Positions 1 to 6,136 of a DNA stretch of 7,354 nucleotides are shown here, in pieces; the stretch's first letter is position 1; every line of letters starts with the position of its first letter. This stretch comes from Deltaproteobacteria bacterium (lineage in GTDB: Bacteria; Myxococcota; Polyangia; Polyangiales; B10-G4), in assembly GCA_019312705.1 (NCBI GenBank), contig JAFDCW010000328.1:5848-13201 (forward strand), written 5' to 3'. The translations under genes and the position numbers were made by a program. The notes under the pieces are model-generated. The model was given only the letters and a program-made list of their open reading frames with translations, was not told the DNA's origin and did not search any database.

Positions 1-57
1 CGAGAGGGCGTCGACGTCGTAGCAGAGTAGGGCTGCCACCTTTGCTTGATGACTCAC
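1..57 (-). CDS. start of an unidentified ORF overlapping the sigma factor stop (possible anti-sigma or partner protein), truncated by window edge
   Basis: Nineteen codons are visible, open to the window edge, beginning with a GTG whose last two bases are the first two of the sigma factor's TGA stop (GTGA overlap). Such overlaps usually mean translational coupling. A GGTGG stretch six bases before the GTG, inside the end of the sigma gene, could serve as ribosome binding site. The visible peptide reads (M)SHQAKVAALLCYDVDALS. It contains one cysteine and has no recognisable domain. Genes placed immediately after an ECF sigma gene in this way are commonly anti-sigma factors, so that is the leading guess, but nothing in these residues proves it. 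It could equally be an unrelated small protein or a chance open frame. Confidence 0.45.
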   Translation of the reverse strand, partial: MSHQAKVAALLCYDVDALS

Positions 58-752
58 TGGGCGCCACCCGGGGATTCGGCGCCGTCGGTCTCGAGCGACG
101 TGAGCGCCGTCTTGCTCTTGGGCTTGGTCTTGGTGGAGCTCTTGCCCTTGGCGTTCGCCTTGCCCGGGAGGTTCGGCAGGAGCGCCTCGACCGCGGGCCT
201 CAGGTGGGGGTCCTCGGCGATGGCGGCGTAGAGTTCTTTCCTCGCGTAGAAGAGCCGCGTGCGCACAGTCAGGACCGGCGCACCGACGACGTCGGCGACG
301 TCCTTGGCCGTCATGCCCTCGAGGTCGTGGAGGACCAGGACGGTGCGCTTCTTTTCGCTGAGGCGGTCGACGAGGGCGTAGAGGGCTCGGACCCGCTGGC
401 CGCGCTCGAGGAGCACATCCGGGGTCTCCGGGGGAAGCTGGTCTCGGGGCCCTTCGGGCACGTCGACGTCGGCGATGCGAGGCCGGGACCGCCCCCGACG
501 CAAGTGCATGCGGGCTACGTTCATCGTCAGGCGGTAGAGCCAGGTCGAAAACTTCGCGTCGCCTCTGAACTTTGGCAGCGAACGGTAGACGTGCACGAAG
601 ACATCCTGGACCACGTCTTCGACGTCCGGGGAGTGCCCGATGAAGCGATAGACGAGCCGCGTGACGTCGCCCCGGTGCTTGACGAAGAGCTCGTCGAAGG
701 CGCGGGGGTCGCCGTTTTGGGCTCTGATGACGAGGGGGTCAGGACCGGCCAT
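54..752 (-). CDS. ECF-type RNA polymerase sigma factor (sigma-70 family, RpoE-like)
   Basis: The 232-residue protein has the two-domain ECF layout. Region 2 spans about residues 17-88, with core-binding and -10 recognition segments such as SPDVEDVVQDVFVHVYRSL and the basic-aromatic stretch KFSTWLYRLTMNVAR. A linker of about 30 residues (GPRDQLPPETPD) follows, then region 4 at about 122-176 with a helix-turn-helix (MTAKDVADVVGAPVLTVRTR) that would read the -35 element. After region 4 comes an unusual C-terminal tail at about 198-216 rich in Lys, Ser and Thr. It acts in the cytoplasm, directing RNA polymerase to a stress or envelope regulon that the sequence does not identify. The ATG at 752 is preferred because region 2 starts soon after it; a TTG at 902 would add 50 low-complexity residues, and the ribosome binding site at 752 is weak. 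A sigma-54-like promoter lies about 60 bases upstream, and a partner ORF overlaps the stop. The family call is firm, the target regulon unknown. Confidence 0.92.
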   Translation of the reverse strand: MAGPDPLVIRAQNGDPRAFDELFVKHRGDVTRLVYRFIGHSPDVEDVVQDVFVHVYRSLPKFRGDAKFSTWLYRLTMNVARMHLRRGRSRPRIADVDVPEGPRDQLPPETPDVLLERGQRVRALYALVDRLSEKKRTVLVLHDLEGMTAKDVADVVGAPVLTVRTRLFYARKELYAAIAEDPHLRPAVEALLPNLPGKANAKGKSSTKTKPKSKTALTSLETDGAESPGGAQ

Positions 753-809
753 CTTGCTCGGGCGGCGCTCGCGGCGGCGCTCCACGGGGTTCAGGGCGCG
801 CTCAGTTAG

Positions 810-824
810 GCGATTAGAGTGCCA
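810..824 (-). promoter_or_regulatory. candidate sigma-54 (-24/-12) promoter for the ECF sigma gene
   Basis: Read on the minus strand the bases are TGGCAC-TCTAA-TCGC. The sigma-54 consensus is TGGCAC-N5-TTGC, so nine of the ten defined bases match, and the essential GG and GC pairs have the correct spacing. It lies in the intergenic region and in the right orientation. Transcription would start near 798, giving a leader of roughly 45 bases before the ATG at 752. Sigma-54 promoters need an enhancer-binding activator, and inverted repeats lie at suitable distances upstream (865-882 and 899-942). The call rests on motif match and position only. Confidence 0.5.
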
Positions 825-864
825 CGAGGGCCGGAGCGGGGCGAGCGATACCATCGGGGCTGGA

Positions 865-882
865 GGTGGGTTGTGTCCCACC
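865..882. promoter_or_regulatory. 18-bp inverted repeat, possible activator site upstream of the sigma factor
   Basis: GGTGGG and CCCACC form a perfect six-base dyad around a six-base centre (ttgtgt on the plus strand). Its centre lies about 75 bases upstream of the start site predicted from the sigma-54 motif. A further copy of the half-site, in the same orientation as the 876-882 arm, occurs at 943-949 (TCCCACC on the plus strand). Dyads in this position are typical of enhancer-binding protein sites. As RNA it could also fold as a small hairpin, but no T-run follows on the minus strand, so it is not a convincing terminator. Confidence 0.35.
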
Positions 883-898
883 GCCGAAGCATTCAGAC

Positions 899-942
899 GC
901 AAAGGCGCCCACTCACGCCATTCGCCGGCTTACCGCCTTTGC
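899..942. repeat. 9-bp perfect inverted repeat between the microprotein and the sigma factor
   Basis: GCAAAGGCG at 899-907 and CGCCTTTGC at 934-942 are exact reverse complements separated by 26 bases. The element begins 25 bases after the stop of the 27-codon ORF. As RNA it could close a stem with a large loop, a possible 3' stabiliser or weak terminator. As DNA its centre is about 120 bases upstream of the predicted sigma-54 start site, within the usual range of enhancer sites. Neither role is proven, and no T-run follows on the minus strand. Confidence 0.35.
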
Positions 943-966
943 TCCCACCTGGCCCTTGTTGGGCGC

Positions 967-1050
967 TCAGCGGGTCTTGCGGTTGAGGTAGTCGACGACG
1001 TCCTGTCCGACGAGGAGGGATACGACGACCAATACAGATGCGATGACCAT
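967..1050 (-). CDS. candidate 27-residue single-pass membrane microprotein
   Basis: A short ATG-to-TGA frame encodes 27 residues: a start Met, a hydrophobic stretch (VIASVLVVVSLLVG), then a polar, basic end (QDVVDYLNRKTR). This matches the pattern of small single-pass membrane proteins with a positively charged, probably cytoplasmic tail. A good Shine-Dalgarno-like GAGG sits eight bases before the ATG. The ORF lies 76 bases after the cytochrome gene stop and 214 bases before the sigma factor, all in the same direction. No other in-frame start lies between it and the end of the cytochrome gene. I do not recognise a family. The evidence is the hydrophobicity pattern, the ribosome binding site and the position in an otherwise empty gap; a chance ORF remains possible at this length. 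Confidence 0.45.
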   Translation of the reverse strand: MVIASVLVVVSLLVGQDVVDYLNRKTR

Positions 1051-1126
1051 GGACCGAACCTCGCTGAGCTTCTGGTAAGAGGTCCAAAAACCTGCAAGAA
1101 AACAGTCCGGTTGAATTCCCGAGGGG

Positions 1127-3442
1127 TCACTGTTCGTCCTGGTAGGCGCGGCGCGCCTCGAGGAGGTCTGGGTCGAAGGGGTGCCGTTCGATGGCCGCGG
1201 CGAGGGTGGCCAGCGCCTCGGGGCGACTTCCCTGGTCCCAGAGAGCGACGGCGGCTACGTACGCGAAGCGGGGGTTCGAGGGCCGTAGCTCGGCGGCCCG
1301 GCTGAGATGGGTGAGGGCTTCCTCGGGGCGTCCGGTGCGAATGGCCAGCAATCCGAGGCCGTGCAGCGCCTCGGCGTGGTCGGGGTCGAACTCGATGGCT
1401 TCTCGGAGCCAGCGTTCGGCGGCGGCTTCGTCGCCGCGCATTCGGGCGAGGTCCGCGAGATTCACCCGCGCCGCTGCCCCCCGGGGTTCGAGTTCGATGG
1501 CATGGCGAAGCGCGGTCTCGGCTTCGTCGATGCGCCCCCGGTCGGTCTCGAGGACGGCAATCCGGAGCCATGCGTCGGAGCGGTCGGCGTGAAGCAAGTC
1601 GGCCTCGATGAGCTCTCCCTGAGCGCTCCTGAGGGCCTCCCCCACGTCGTCCCGGAGCGCGCCGGGGGGCACGATCGACAGGGCCTGGGCGGCTTCGATG
1701 CGCAGGACCCGGAACGGATCGCCGAGCATCTCGGCGAGGGCGCTCAGGCGCGGCCGTGGCGATAGCCCCCGGGCCCCGAGGACGGCGCCGAGGCGAATCA
1801 GCGGGTCGGCATCTCGCGCGCCCTCGGCCAACGCCTCGCGGCCACGGTCCTGGTATCTCTCCAGAAGCAGAAGGGCCGTCCCCCGGACGATGGCCGGCTG
1901 TGCGATGTCTCGCGCCAGCGCGATGAGGCCCTCGAGGGCATCCGGGTCGCCCCGGCGGCCGTCGCGCAGCACCGTGCCGAAGTGTGGGGGCCGGTCTCCG
2001 GGCCACCACTCCCTCGCTCGGGCCGCGGCCCATGCCGGGTCTTGCTCGCCTTGGTTTCCCTGGTTTCCTTGGGCGCGATGGCATTCGGTGCACGCATTCG
2101 GGGTGCCGAGCGTGACCGACAGGTCGGGCCGCGGGACGCGTAGCGAGTGGTCGCGTCGGGCGTCGACCCCCATGTAGACCTGGCTCGGCATGTGGCATGA
2201 GACGCAGGCGCTGCCTTCGGTCTCGGGGGCGTGGTGATGGTGTGAAGAGGCCGCATAGACCTCGGCGTCGTGGCACTGGGCGCACAGAGCGTCCCCGTCG
2301 GCGCGCGGGGCGAGGGTGTGGGGGTCGTGGCAGTCGCTGCACCGGACGCCGGCGTGGAACATGCGGCTCTGGGTGAACGAGCCGTAGACGTAAACCTCAC
2401 CGTCGATCTGACCATCGGGGTGATAGAGAGCCCGGGTGAGCAGTTCTGGGCGATAGAAATCGAAGAGCGGTTGGTCCGGGCGCCGGGGCTCTGCGATTTG
2501 GTGTCGCCGTGAATGACACGGTGCGCAGGTGTCGAGCTCGTCGTGGGCTCCGTCGGGCTGCGGCGTCGCGTTGTGCGTGCTCGCGGCGATGACCCAGTCG
2601 CGGGCGTTCGATAGATCGATGACCAGGCCCATGGCTCGTGCGTCGCCGTCGGTCTCGGGGGCCCGTGCCGTCTCTCTGGCGTCTGCCCATGCGACGTGAT
2701 TCGACCCCGGGCCGTGGCAGGCCTCGCAGCCCACGTCGAGTTCGGCCCAGGCGGGGGTAAAGGAATCGGTCTCGGCGTCGTAGCCCTTTTCGTAGGCGGT
2801 CGTGTGGCAATCGGCGCAGACGGAGTTCCAGTTCTGCATCGGGCCGGTCCAGTGCAAGGGATCCTCTGGGGGGATCTCTTCGTCGGGATAGAGCGAGAAG
2901 AAGCGCTGGCCACCCTCGGCCTCGGGGCGGCTGTCCCAGGCGACGGTGAGGCACTGGAGTCGCCCGTCTCCGACATCGAGGAGGTATTGCTGCAGCGGCC
3001 TGACGCCGAAGGTCCAGCCCACCGGATACTCGACGGGTTCCCCAGCGGGGCCCTCGGTGCGCACGAGGTAGCGTTCGGTCCCGCCCTCTTCTTCGATACG
3101 AAATCGGGTCTCTACGCCGTGATCGGTAAATGTCCTGCCATCGAAGGGAGCCTCGACTGACGCGTCCGACGGCGCCTCGATGGCGCGGTCGTGGTCGGAC
3201 CCCGCGAAAGCCGCCGCGGCCTCCTCGTGGCACTCGGCGCACCGGGCGCTGCCCACGTAGGTCGGCGGGGCAGGGAGGGGCGAACTCTCTGCGTCTGCCC
3301 CGCGGCCCTCCCGAGCCCCATCCTGAACCGGCTCGTCGACCGCGTCTTCGCCGGATGGGCCCGTGCCACGAACGAAGAACCACCCCGCCGCTGCCAAGCA
3401 GACGACGAGGGCCCCTCCGAACGCTGCTCGATTACGGTCCAC
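1127..3442 (-). CDS. octaheme cytochrome c with HEAT and TPR repeats, membrane-anchored
   Basis: The 771-residue protein starts with a transmembrane or uncleaved signal segment (about residues 6-24), then a Pro/Glu/Asp-rich linker. Eight CXXCH heme c motifs follow, with first cysteines at 68, 209, 239, 306, 368, 387, 413 and 451. A run of four histidines at 401-404 could supply axial ligands. The stretch CVSCHMPSQVYMGVDARRDH is characteristic of multiheme cytochromes that carry C-terminal TPRs. A QGN/QGE linker (458-466) leads to HEAT-like helices at about 498-595 and then four consecutive 34-residue TPRs (622-655, 656-689, 690-723, 724-757). It should act in the periplasm as an electron-transfer protein with a protein-binding scaffold. 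Substrate and partners are unknown; such proteins are often named after cytochrome c554 or nitrite reductase c552, but nothing here proves nitrogen chemistry. The start is a GTG with no strong ribosome binding site, and an in-frame stop 42 bases upstream excludes a much longer form. Confidence 0.9.
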   Translation of the reverse strand: MDRNRAAFGGALVVCLAAAGWFFVRGTGPSGEDAVDEPVQDGAREGRGADAESSPLPAPPTYVGSARCAECHEEAAAAFAGSDHDRAIEAPSDASVEAPFDGRTFTDHGVETRFRIEEEGGTERYLVRTEGPAGEPVEYPVGWTFGVRPLQQYLLDVGDGRLQCLTVAWDSRPEAEGGQRFFSLYPDEEIPPEDPLHWTGPMQNWNSVCADCHTTAYEKGYDAETDSFTPAWAELDVGCEACHGPGSNHVAWADARETARAPETDGDARAMGLVIDLSNARDWVIAASTHNATPQPDGAHDELDTCAPCHSRRHQIAEPRRPDQPLFDFYRPELLTRALYHPDGQIDGEVYVYGSFTQSRMFHAGVRCSDCHDPHTLAPRADGDALCAQCHDAEVYAASSHHHHAPETEGSACVSCHMPSQVYMGVDARRDHSLRVPRPDLSVTLGTPNACTECHRAQGNQGNQGEQDPAWAAARAREWWPGDRPPHFGTVLRDGRRGDPDALEGLIALARDIAQPAIVRGTALLLLERYQDRGREALAEGARDADPLIRLGAVLGARGLSPRPRLSALAEMLGDPFRVLRIEAAQALSIVPPGALRDDVGEALRSAQGELIEADLLHADRSDAWLRIAVLETDRGRIDEAETALRHAIELEPRGAAARVNLADLARMRGDEAAAERWLREAIEFDPDHAEALHGLGLLAIRTGRPEEALTHLSRAAELRPSNPRFAYVAAVALWDQGSRPEALATLAAAIERHPFDPDLLEARRAYQDEQ
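2045..2071 (-). repeat. three-copy 9-bp coding repeat in the cytochrome linker
   Basis: Codons 458-466 of the cytochrome gene repeat a nine-base unit encoding QGN, QGN, QGE. It sits in the flexible linker between the last heme motif and the HEAT domain. In-frame copy-number changes by slippage would only alter linker length. Confidence 0.6.
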
Positions 3443-3474
3443 GGCGGCCGCATGCTGCCCGGATGGGCTGCGGG

Positions 3475-3520
3475 CGGCAAGTCACGGCAAGTCGCGGCAA
3501 ATTACGGCAAGGCACGGAAG
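3475..3520 (-). repeat. TTGCCG array with exact 10-bp period upstream of the cytochrome gene
   Basis: On the minus strand TTGCCG starts at 3510, 3500, 3490 and 3480. The four units are TTGCCGTAAT, TTGCCGCGAC, TTGCCGTGAC and TTGCCGCCCG, preceded by a degenerate unit CTTCCGTGCC. The array lies 33 to 78 bases before the cytochrome GTG start, within the 124-bp gap after the sulfatase stop. The rest of that gap holds no gene and no convincing terminator. A 10-bp period puts all copies on one face of the helix, as expected for cooperative binding of a regulator. It may alternatively be a dispersed repeat of this genome. Confidence 0.6.
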
Positions 3521-3566
3521 ACCATGGGCTCTCCAGGCCTTCCGCTTTGCTGCACGCTTCGAGCTG

Positions 3567-4226
3567 TCAGTGAATCTCGACGGTGACGCGGTCGAGTTCG
3601 GCGCCCCGGAGCTCGTTGCCCGGGGCCGGGCCGTAGGCCGAGTCCACGGGGGTGCCGAGGTCTTCGCCGACGTCGATGGTCTCATCCGCTGAGAAGATGT
3701 TCGGCTGGGTCTGCTCGACCCGGCCCTCGCCGATGACCTCGTCCCCGACCTTGATGCGGACGGTCCCGCCCTTGCCGCGGCCGTCGCCGTCGTAGACGAA
3801 CTCGAAGGTGACCTCGGTCTCCGTGCTCCGCAGCGCCCGACGGGCGCGGACCCGGTAGATGTCGGTGCCCAGGAAGTTGTAGGTGAAGACCGGGACCCCG
3901 CGGGAGAGGGATGTCGCCCAGCCACCGAACTGCCCGGCCTGGGCCAGGAGCACGCCGTTCGGGCGACGCCCTTCGATCGCGAGGTGGGCGGTCACCGTGA
4001 ACGAACGGTTCTTGATGTTGATGAACGAGTTCTCGGTCATGTGCATGCCCGGGAACACCGTCAGGCTGGTTCGGGTCCCGATGAGGTCTGGGCGGCCGGC
4101 GACCGCCGAATCAAAGCGTTCGACCTTGCGGTCGTCGATGGGCAGGACGTGGTTCCGAACCGCCTCCGACTGGAAGAGGGCCTGAAGCGCCGCGAGGCGC
4201 TCGGGTTCCTGGCTCGCGAGGTCGTT
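3567..4226 (-). pseudogene. C-terminal part of the arylsulfatase, out of frame with the catalytic part
   Basis: From NDLASQEPERL to the stop there are 219 uninterrupted codons that match the C-terminal region of long (about 780-residue) bacterial arylsulfatases. They include LPIDDR, the beta-rich segment around SFTVTAHLAIEG, the YDGDGRGKGGTV motif and a closing block (SADETIDVGEDLGTPV to VTVEIH). The frame also extends upstream to an ATG at 4295, but those first 23 codons are shadow sequence of the catalytic frame. No ribosome binding site or start suits it as an independent gene. Absence of stops or further frameshifts suggests the break is recent or artificial. Confidence 0.75.
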
Positions 4227-4233
4227 GCGGGTA
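4224..4233 (-). other. deletion/frameshift junction in the arylsulfatase
   Basis: On the minus strand the codon TAC (Tyr of NRAIY, 4233-4231) is followed by CCGC and then AAC (Asn of NDLAS, 4226-4224). Only four bases separate two motifs that relatives place some 40-50 codons apart, so the lost length is not a multiple of three. No insertion sequence or repeat is visible at the junction. Confidence 0.75.
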
Positions 4234-5898
4234 GATGGCGCGGTTGCCGAACATCTCGAAGTACTGCGTCGGGTGCTGGGTCGAGGCGGCGGCATCGGTC
4301 AGGGCATAGAGCATGCTCGTGCCGTCCATCGGGCGCTGCCGCGTGCCGTTGACCCAGGTCGGTTCGGGCAGGTTCGCTGCTGCGATGACCGTCGGGGCGA
4401 TGTCGGTGACGTGGTGAAACTGCGTGCGCACGCTGCCGTCTCCGGTGAAGCGCGTGGGCCAGTGGACGATCAGCGGGTTCCGGGTCCCGCCGAAGTCCGA
4501 AGCCATCTGCTTGGTCCAGGTGAAGGGGGTTGCACCCGCTACGGCCCAGCCGGCTGCCATGTGGCCGTAGGAGTCCGGGCCGCCGAGTTCGTCGATGTGG
4601 GGCAGGACATCGGCGGCGGTCGGTATGACGCCGTTGAAGTATTGCATCTCGTTGAAGAGGCCGACCATGCCGCCCTCGGCGCTCGAGCCGTTGTCGCCGA
4701 TCACGGCGAGAACGAGGGTGTTGTCGGCGTCACCGGTCGCCTCGAGGGCCTCGAGGAGCTCGCCGATGTAGTGGTCGGTGTGCTCCGAGAAGGCCGCGAA
4801 GATCTCCATCTGACGCGAGAAGAGGCGCTTTTCGTCAGCGGAAAGCGTGTCCCAGTCTTGAATGTCGTCGGGCTTGGGCGCGAGCTCGGTGCCTTCGGGC
4901 ACGATGCCGAGCTCAATCTGCCGGGCGAGGGTTTCTGCCCGGTAGACGTCCCAGCCCGCGTCGAAGCGGCCCCAGTACTTTTCGATCCACTCCGCGGGCA
5001 CATGGTGCGGGGCGTGGACGGCGCCCGGGGCGTAGTACATGAAGAAGGGCTTGTCCGGGGTGAGGGACTGCTGGGCCTGCATCCAGCCGATGGCCTGGTC
5101 GGTCATGTCTTCCGTGAAGTGGTAGCCCTCGTGGCCGACCGACGGGTCGATGAGGGTGTCGCCGTCGTAGATCGCCGGGTGCCACTGGTTGGTCTCGCCG
5201 CCGATGAAGCCGTAGAACTTTTCGTAGCCGGACCGGGTCGGCCACTGGGCCAGGGGCCCGGAGACGCTGACCTGCCAGGGTGGGGTCTCGTGGTACTTGC
5301 CGAAGGCGGCCGTGCTGTAGCCGTTGAGGCGCAAAATCTCCGGAAGCGTCGCGATGCTGTCCGGCCGCACCGCCGAGTTGCCGGGGAAGGCCGTGGCGAC
5401 CTCCATGATCGCCCCGGCGTTCGCCGCGTGATGGTTGCGGCCGGTCTGCAGCGCGACTCGGGTCGGCGAGCAGAGCGCCGTCGTATGGAAGTGGTTGAAG
5501 CGAAGTCCGCTGTCGGCCAGTTGGTCGAGGTTGGGCATGTCCACGGCGCCGCCGAAGGAGCTCGGTACGCCGAAGCCGATGTCGTCGATCAAGATGACGA
5601 TGACGTTCGGCGCGCCCTCGGGGGCGGTGACGGTCTGGGGGGGATCGGGCCGGTCGACGTCGCGGGCGTCGAGCTCCGTATAGGATCGACGAGCGGGCTG
5701 GGGGATGGGCAGGTAGGTGCGGTCGGTGGGGGGCGTCCAGGCGGCCGCTTCTTCGGGGGTCGCTGCCGCCTCGTCGTCGGCGGGGGTGACGGTGGTCGAA
5801 GCCGTGTCCTCGCGGGCTCCGCAGGCCACGAGGCCAGCGAGGACAAGGAGGCCGATGAGCAGCGCCAGTGAGATGTGCCGGAATCCTACGTTCTTCAT

Positions 5899-6136
5899 AT
5901 CGTGTCCCATCGGTCGAGTTTCCGTGCGGCGTTTGGCTCGGAGCGCCGGAACCTCGCGCCACCTACGTCTACTTTCAAGGGGCGTCGCCGGAATCGCGTG
6001 CGTACGTAGGTGACTACGTGGGTGCCGGGGCGGGTGGGGCTGGCTCCTGACCTCCGCTTTTCTGTCCCCCCTTGGACCGCACCGAAATCGGCCGTCCTTG
6101 TCGCCAACTCGATCCCCGGGCATGTTCCCCGGCGCC
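5899..6136. promoter_or_regulatory. divergent intergenic region between sulfatase and outer-membrane protein genes
   Basis: This 238-bp gap must hold the promoters of both genes. It carries clustered ACGTAG/CTACGT half-sites (listed separately) near its middle. On the minus strand a TTGAAA (5978-5973) resembles a -35 element, but no good -10 follows at the usual distance. I see no convincing promoter on the plus strand. No coding sequence is supported here; a TTG at 6098 and an ATG at 6122 are in frame with the outer-membrane gene, but only the ATG at 6137 leads directly into a signal peptide. Confidence 0.5.
6004..6019. promoter_or_regulatory. 16-bp palindromic operator candidate ACGTAG-N4-CTACGT
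   Basis: ACGTAG (6004-6009) and CTACGT (6014-6019) are perfect reverse complements around GTGA. A third half-site, CTACGT, lies at 5963-5968 within CACCTACGT (5960-5968), itself the reverse complement of ACGTAGGTG at 6004-6012. A near direct repeat follows: TACGTAGGTGAC at 6003-6014 and TACGTGGGTGCC at 6015-6026. The palindrome is about 105 bases from the sulfatase ATG and 117 bases from the outer-membrane gene ATG, well placed to control both. The binding protein is unknown. Confidence 0.5.

Larger units (their letters stand above)
3567..5898 (-). pseudogene. arylsulfatase lipoprotein gene, broken by an internal deletion with frameshift
   Basis: The first frame (5898 to 4111) starts with a lipoprotein signal (MKNVGF, hydrophobic core, lipobox LVAC with Cys26), then a type I sulfatase domain. 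Visible catalytic features are the metal-binding Asp105-Asp106 (LIDDIGFG), the formylglycine signature C143-S-P-T-R147, Lys201 and His203 (GKYHETP), His295 (VHAPHH) and Asp402-Asn403 (GDNGSS). This enzyme type hydrolyses sulfate esters in the periplasm or at the envelope and needs a formylglycine-generating enzyme, not found here. The frame runs normally to FEMFGNRAIY (residue 556), then reads 39 unrelated residues to a stop at 4111. The expected continuation NDLASQEPERL lies one frame over, four bases downstream. The family normally has about 40-50 residues between these motifs (HxGW to WELY), so those codons are lost. The ATG at 5898 is chosen because the signal peptide begins there; the ATG at 5910 would add four residues. 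Function is doubtful unless the break is an assembly error. Confidence 0.85.

Noticed and set aside
753..902. Longer sigma factor starting at a TTG at 902
   Set aside because: The extra 50 residues are low-complexity, the start codon is rare, and the region contains the sigma-54 motif and inverted repeats, so it is better read as a control region.
893..1087. A 64-codon minus-strand frame across the gap before the sigma factor
   Set aside because: It is Arg/Pro-rich with no hydrophobic or domain pattern. The overlapping 27-codon frame has a better ribosome binding site and a membrane-protein pattern.
930..2342. A 470-codon minus-strand frame overlapping the cytochrome gene and the microprotein
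   Set aside because: The translation is almost entirely Arg, Pro, Gly and Ala without any domain, typical of a GC-rich shadow frame. The overlapping cytochrome frame has TPR, HEAT and heme motifs.
3112..3692. Several overlapping plus- and minus-strand frames of 100-150 codons around the cytochrome start
   Set aside because: They are antisense or out-of-frame to the cytochrome and sulfatase genes, with Arg/Pro-rich translations and no domain or ribosome binding site support.
4111..4233. Programmed ribosomal frameshift joining the two sulfatase frames
   Set aside because: There is no slippery heptamer at the junction, and a frameshift would not restore the segment of about 40-50 residues that the family normally has there.
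4225..5871. A 548-codon open frame on the plus strand opposite the sulfatase
   Set aside because: It is a mirror of the sulfatase frame caused by high GC and G/C-rich third positions. Its product is a low-complexity Val/Gly/Arg-rich sequence with no domain, and the minus-strand frame has clear catalytic motifs.
6098..6136. Longer outer-membrane protein starting at TTG 6098 or ATG 6122
   Set aside because: Both add Pro/Gly-rich residues before an otherwise normal signal peptide that begins at the ATG at 6137.
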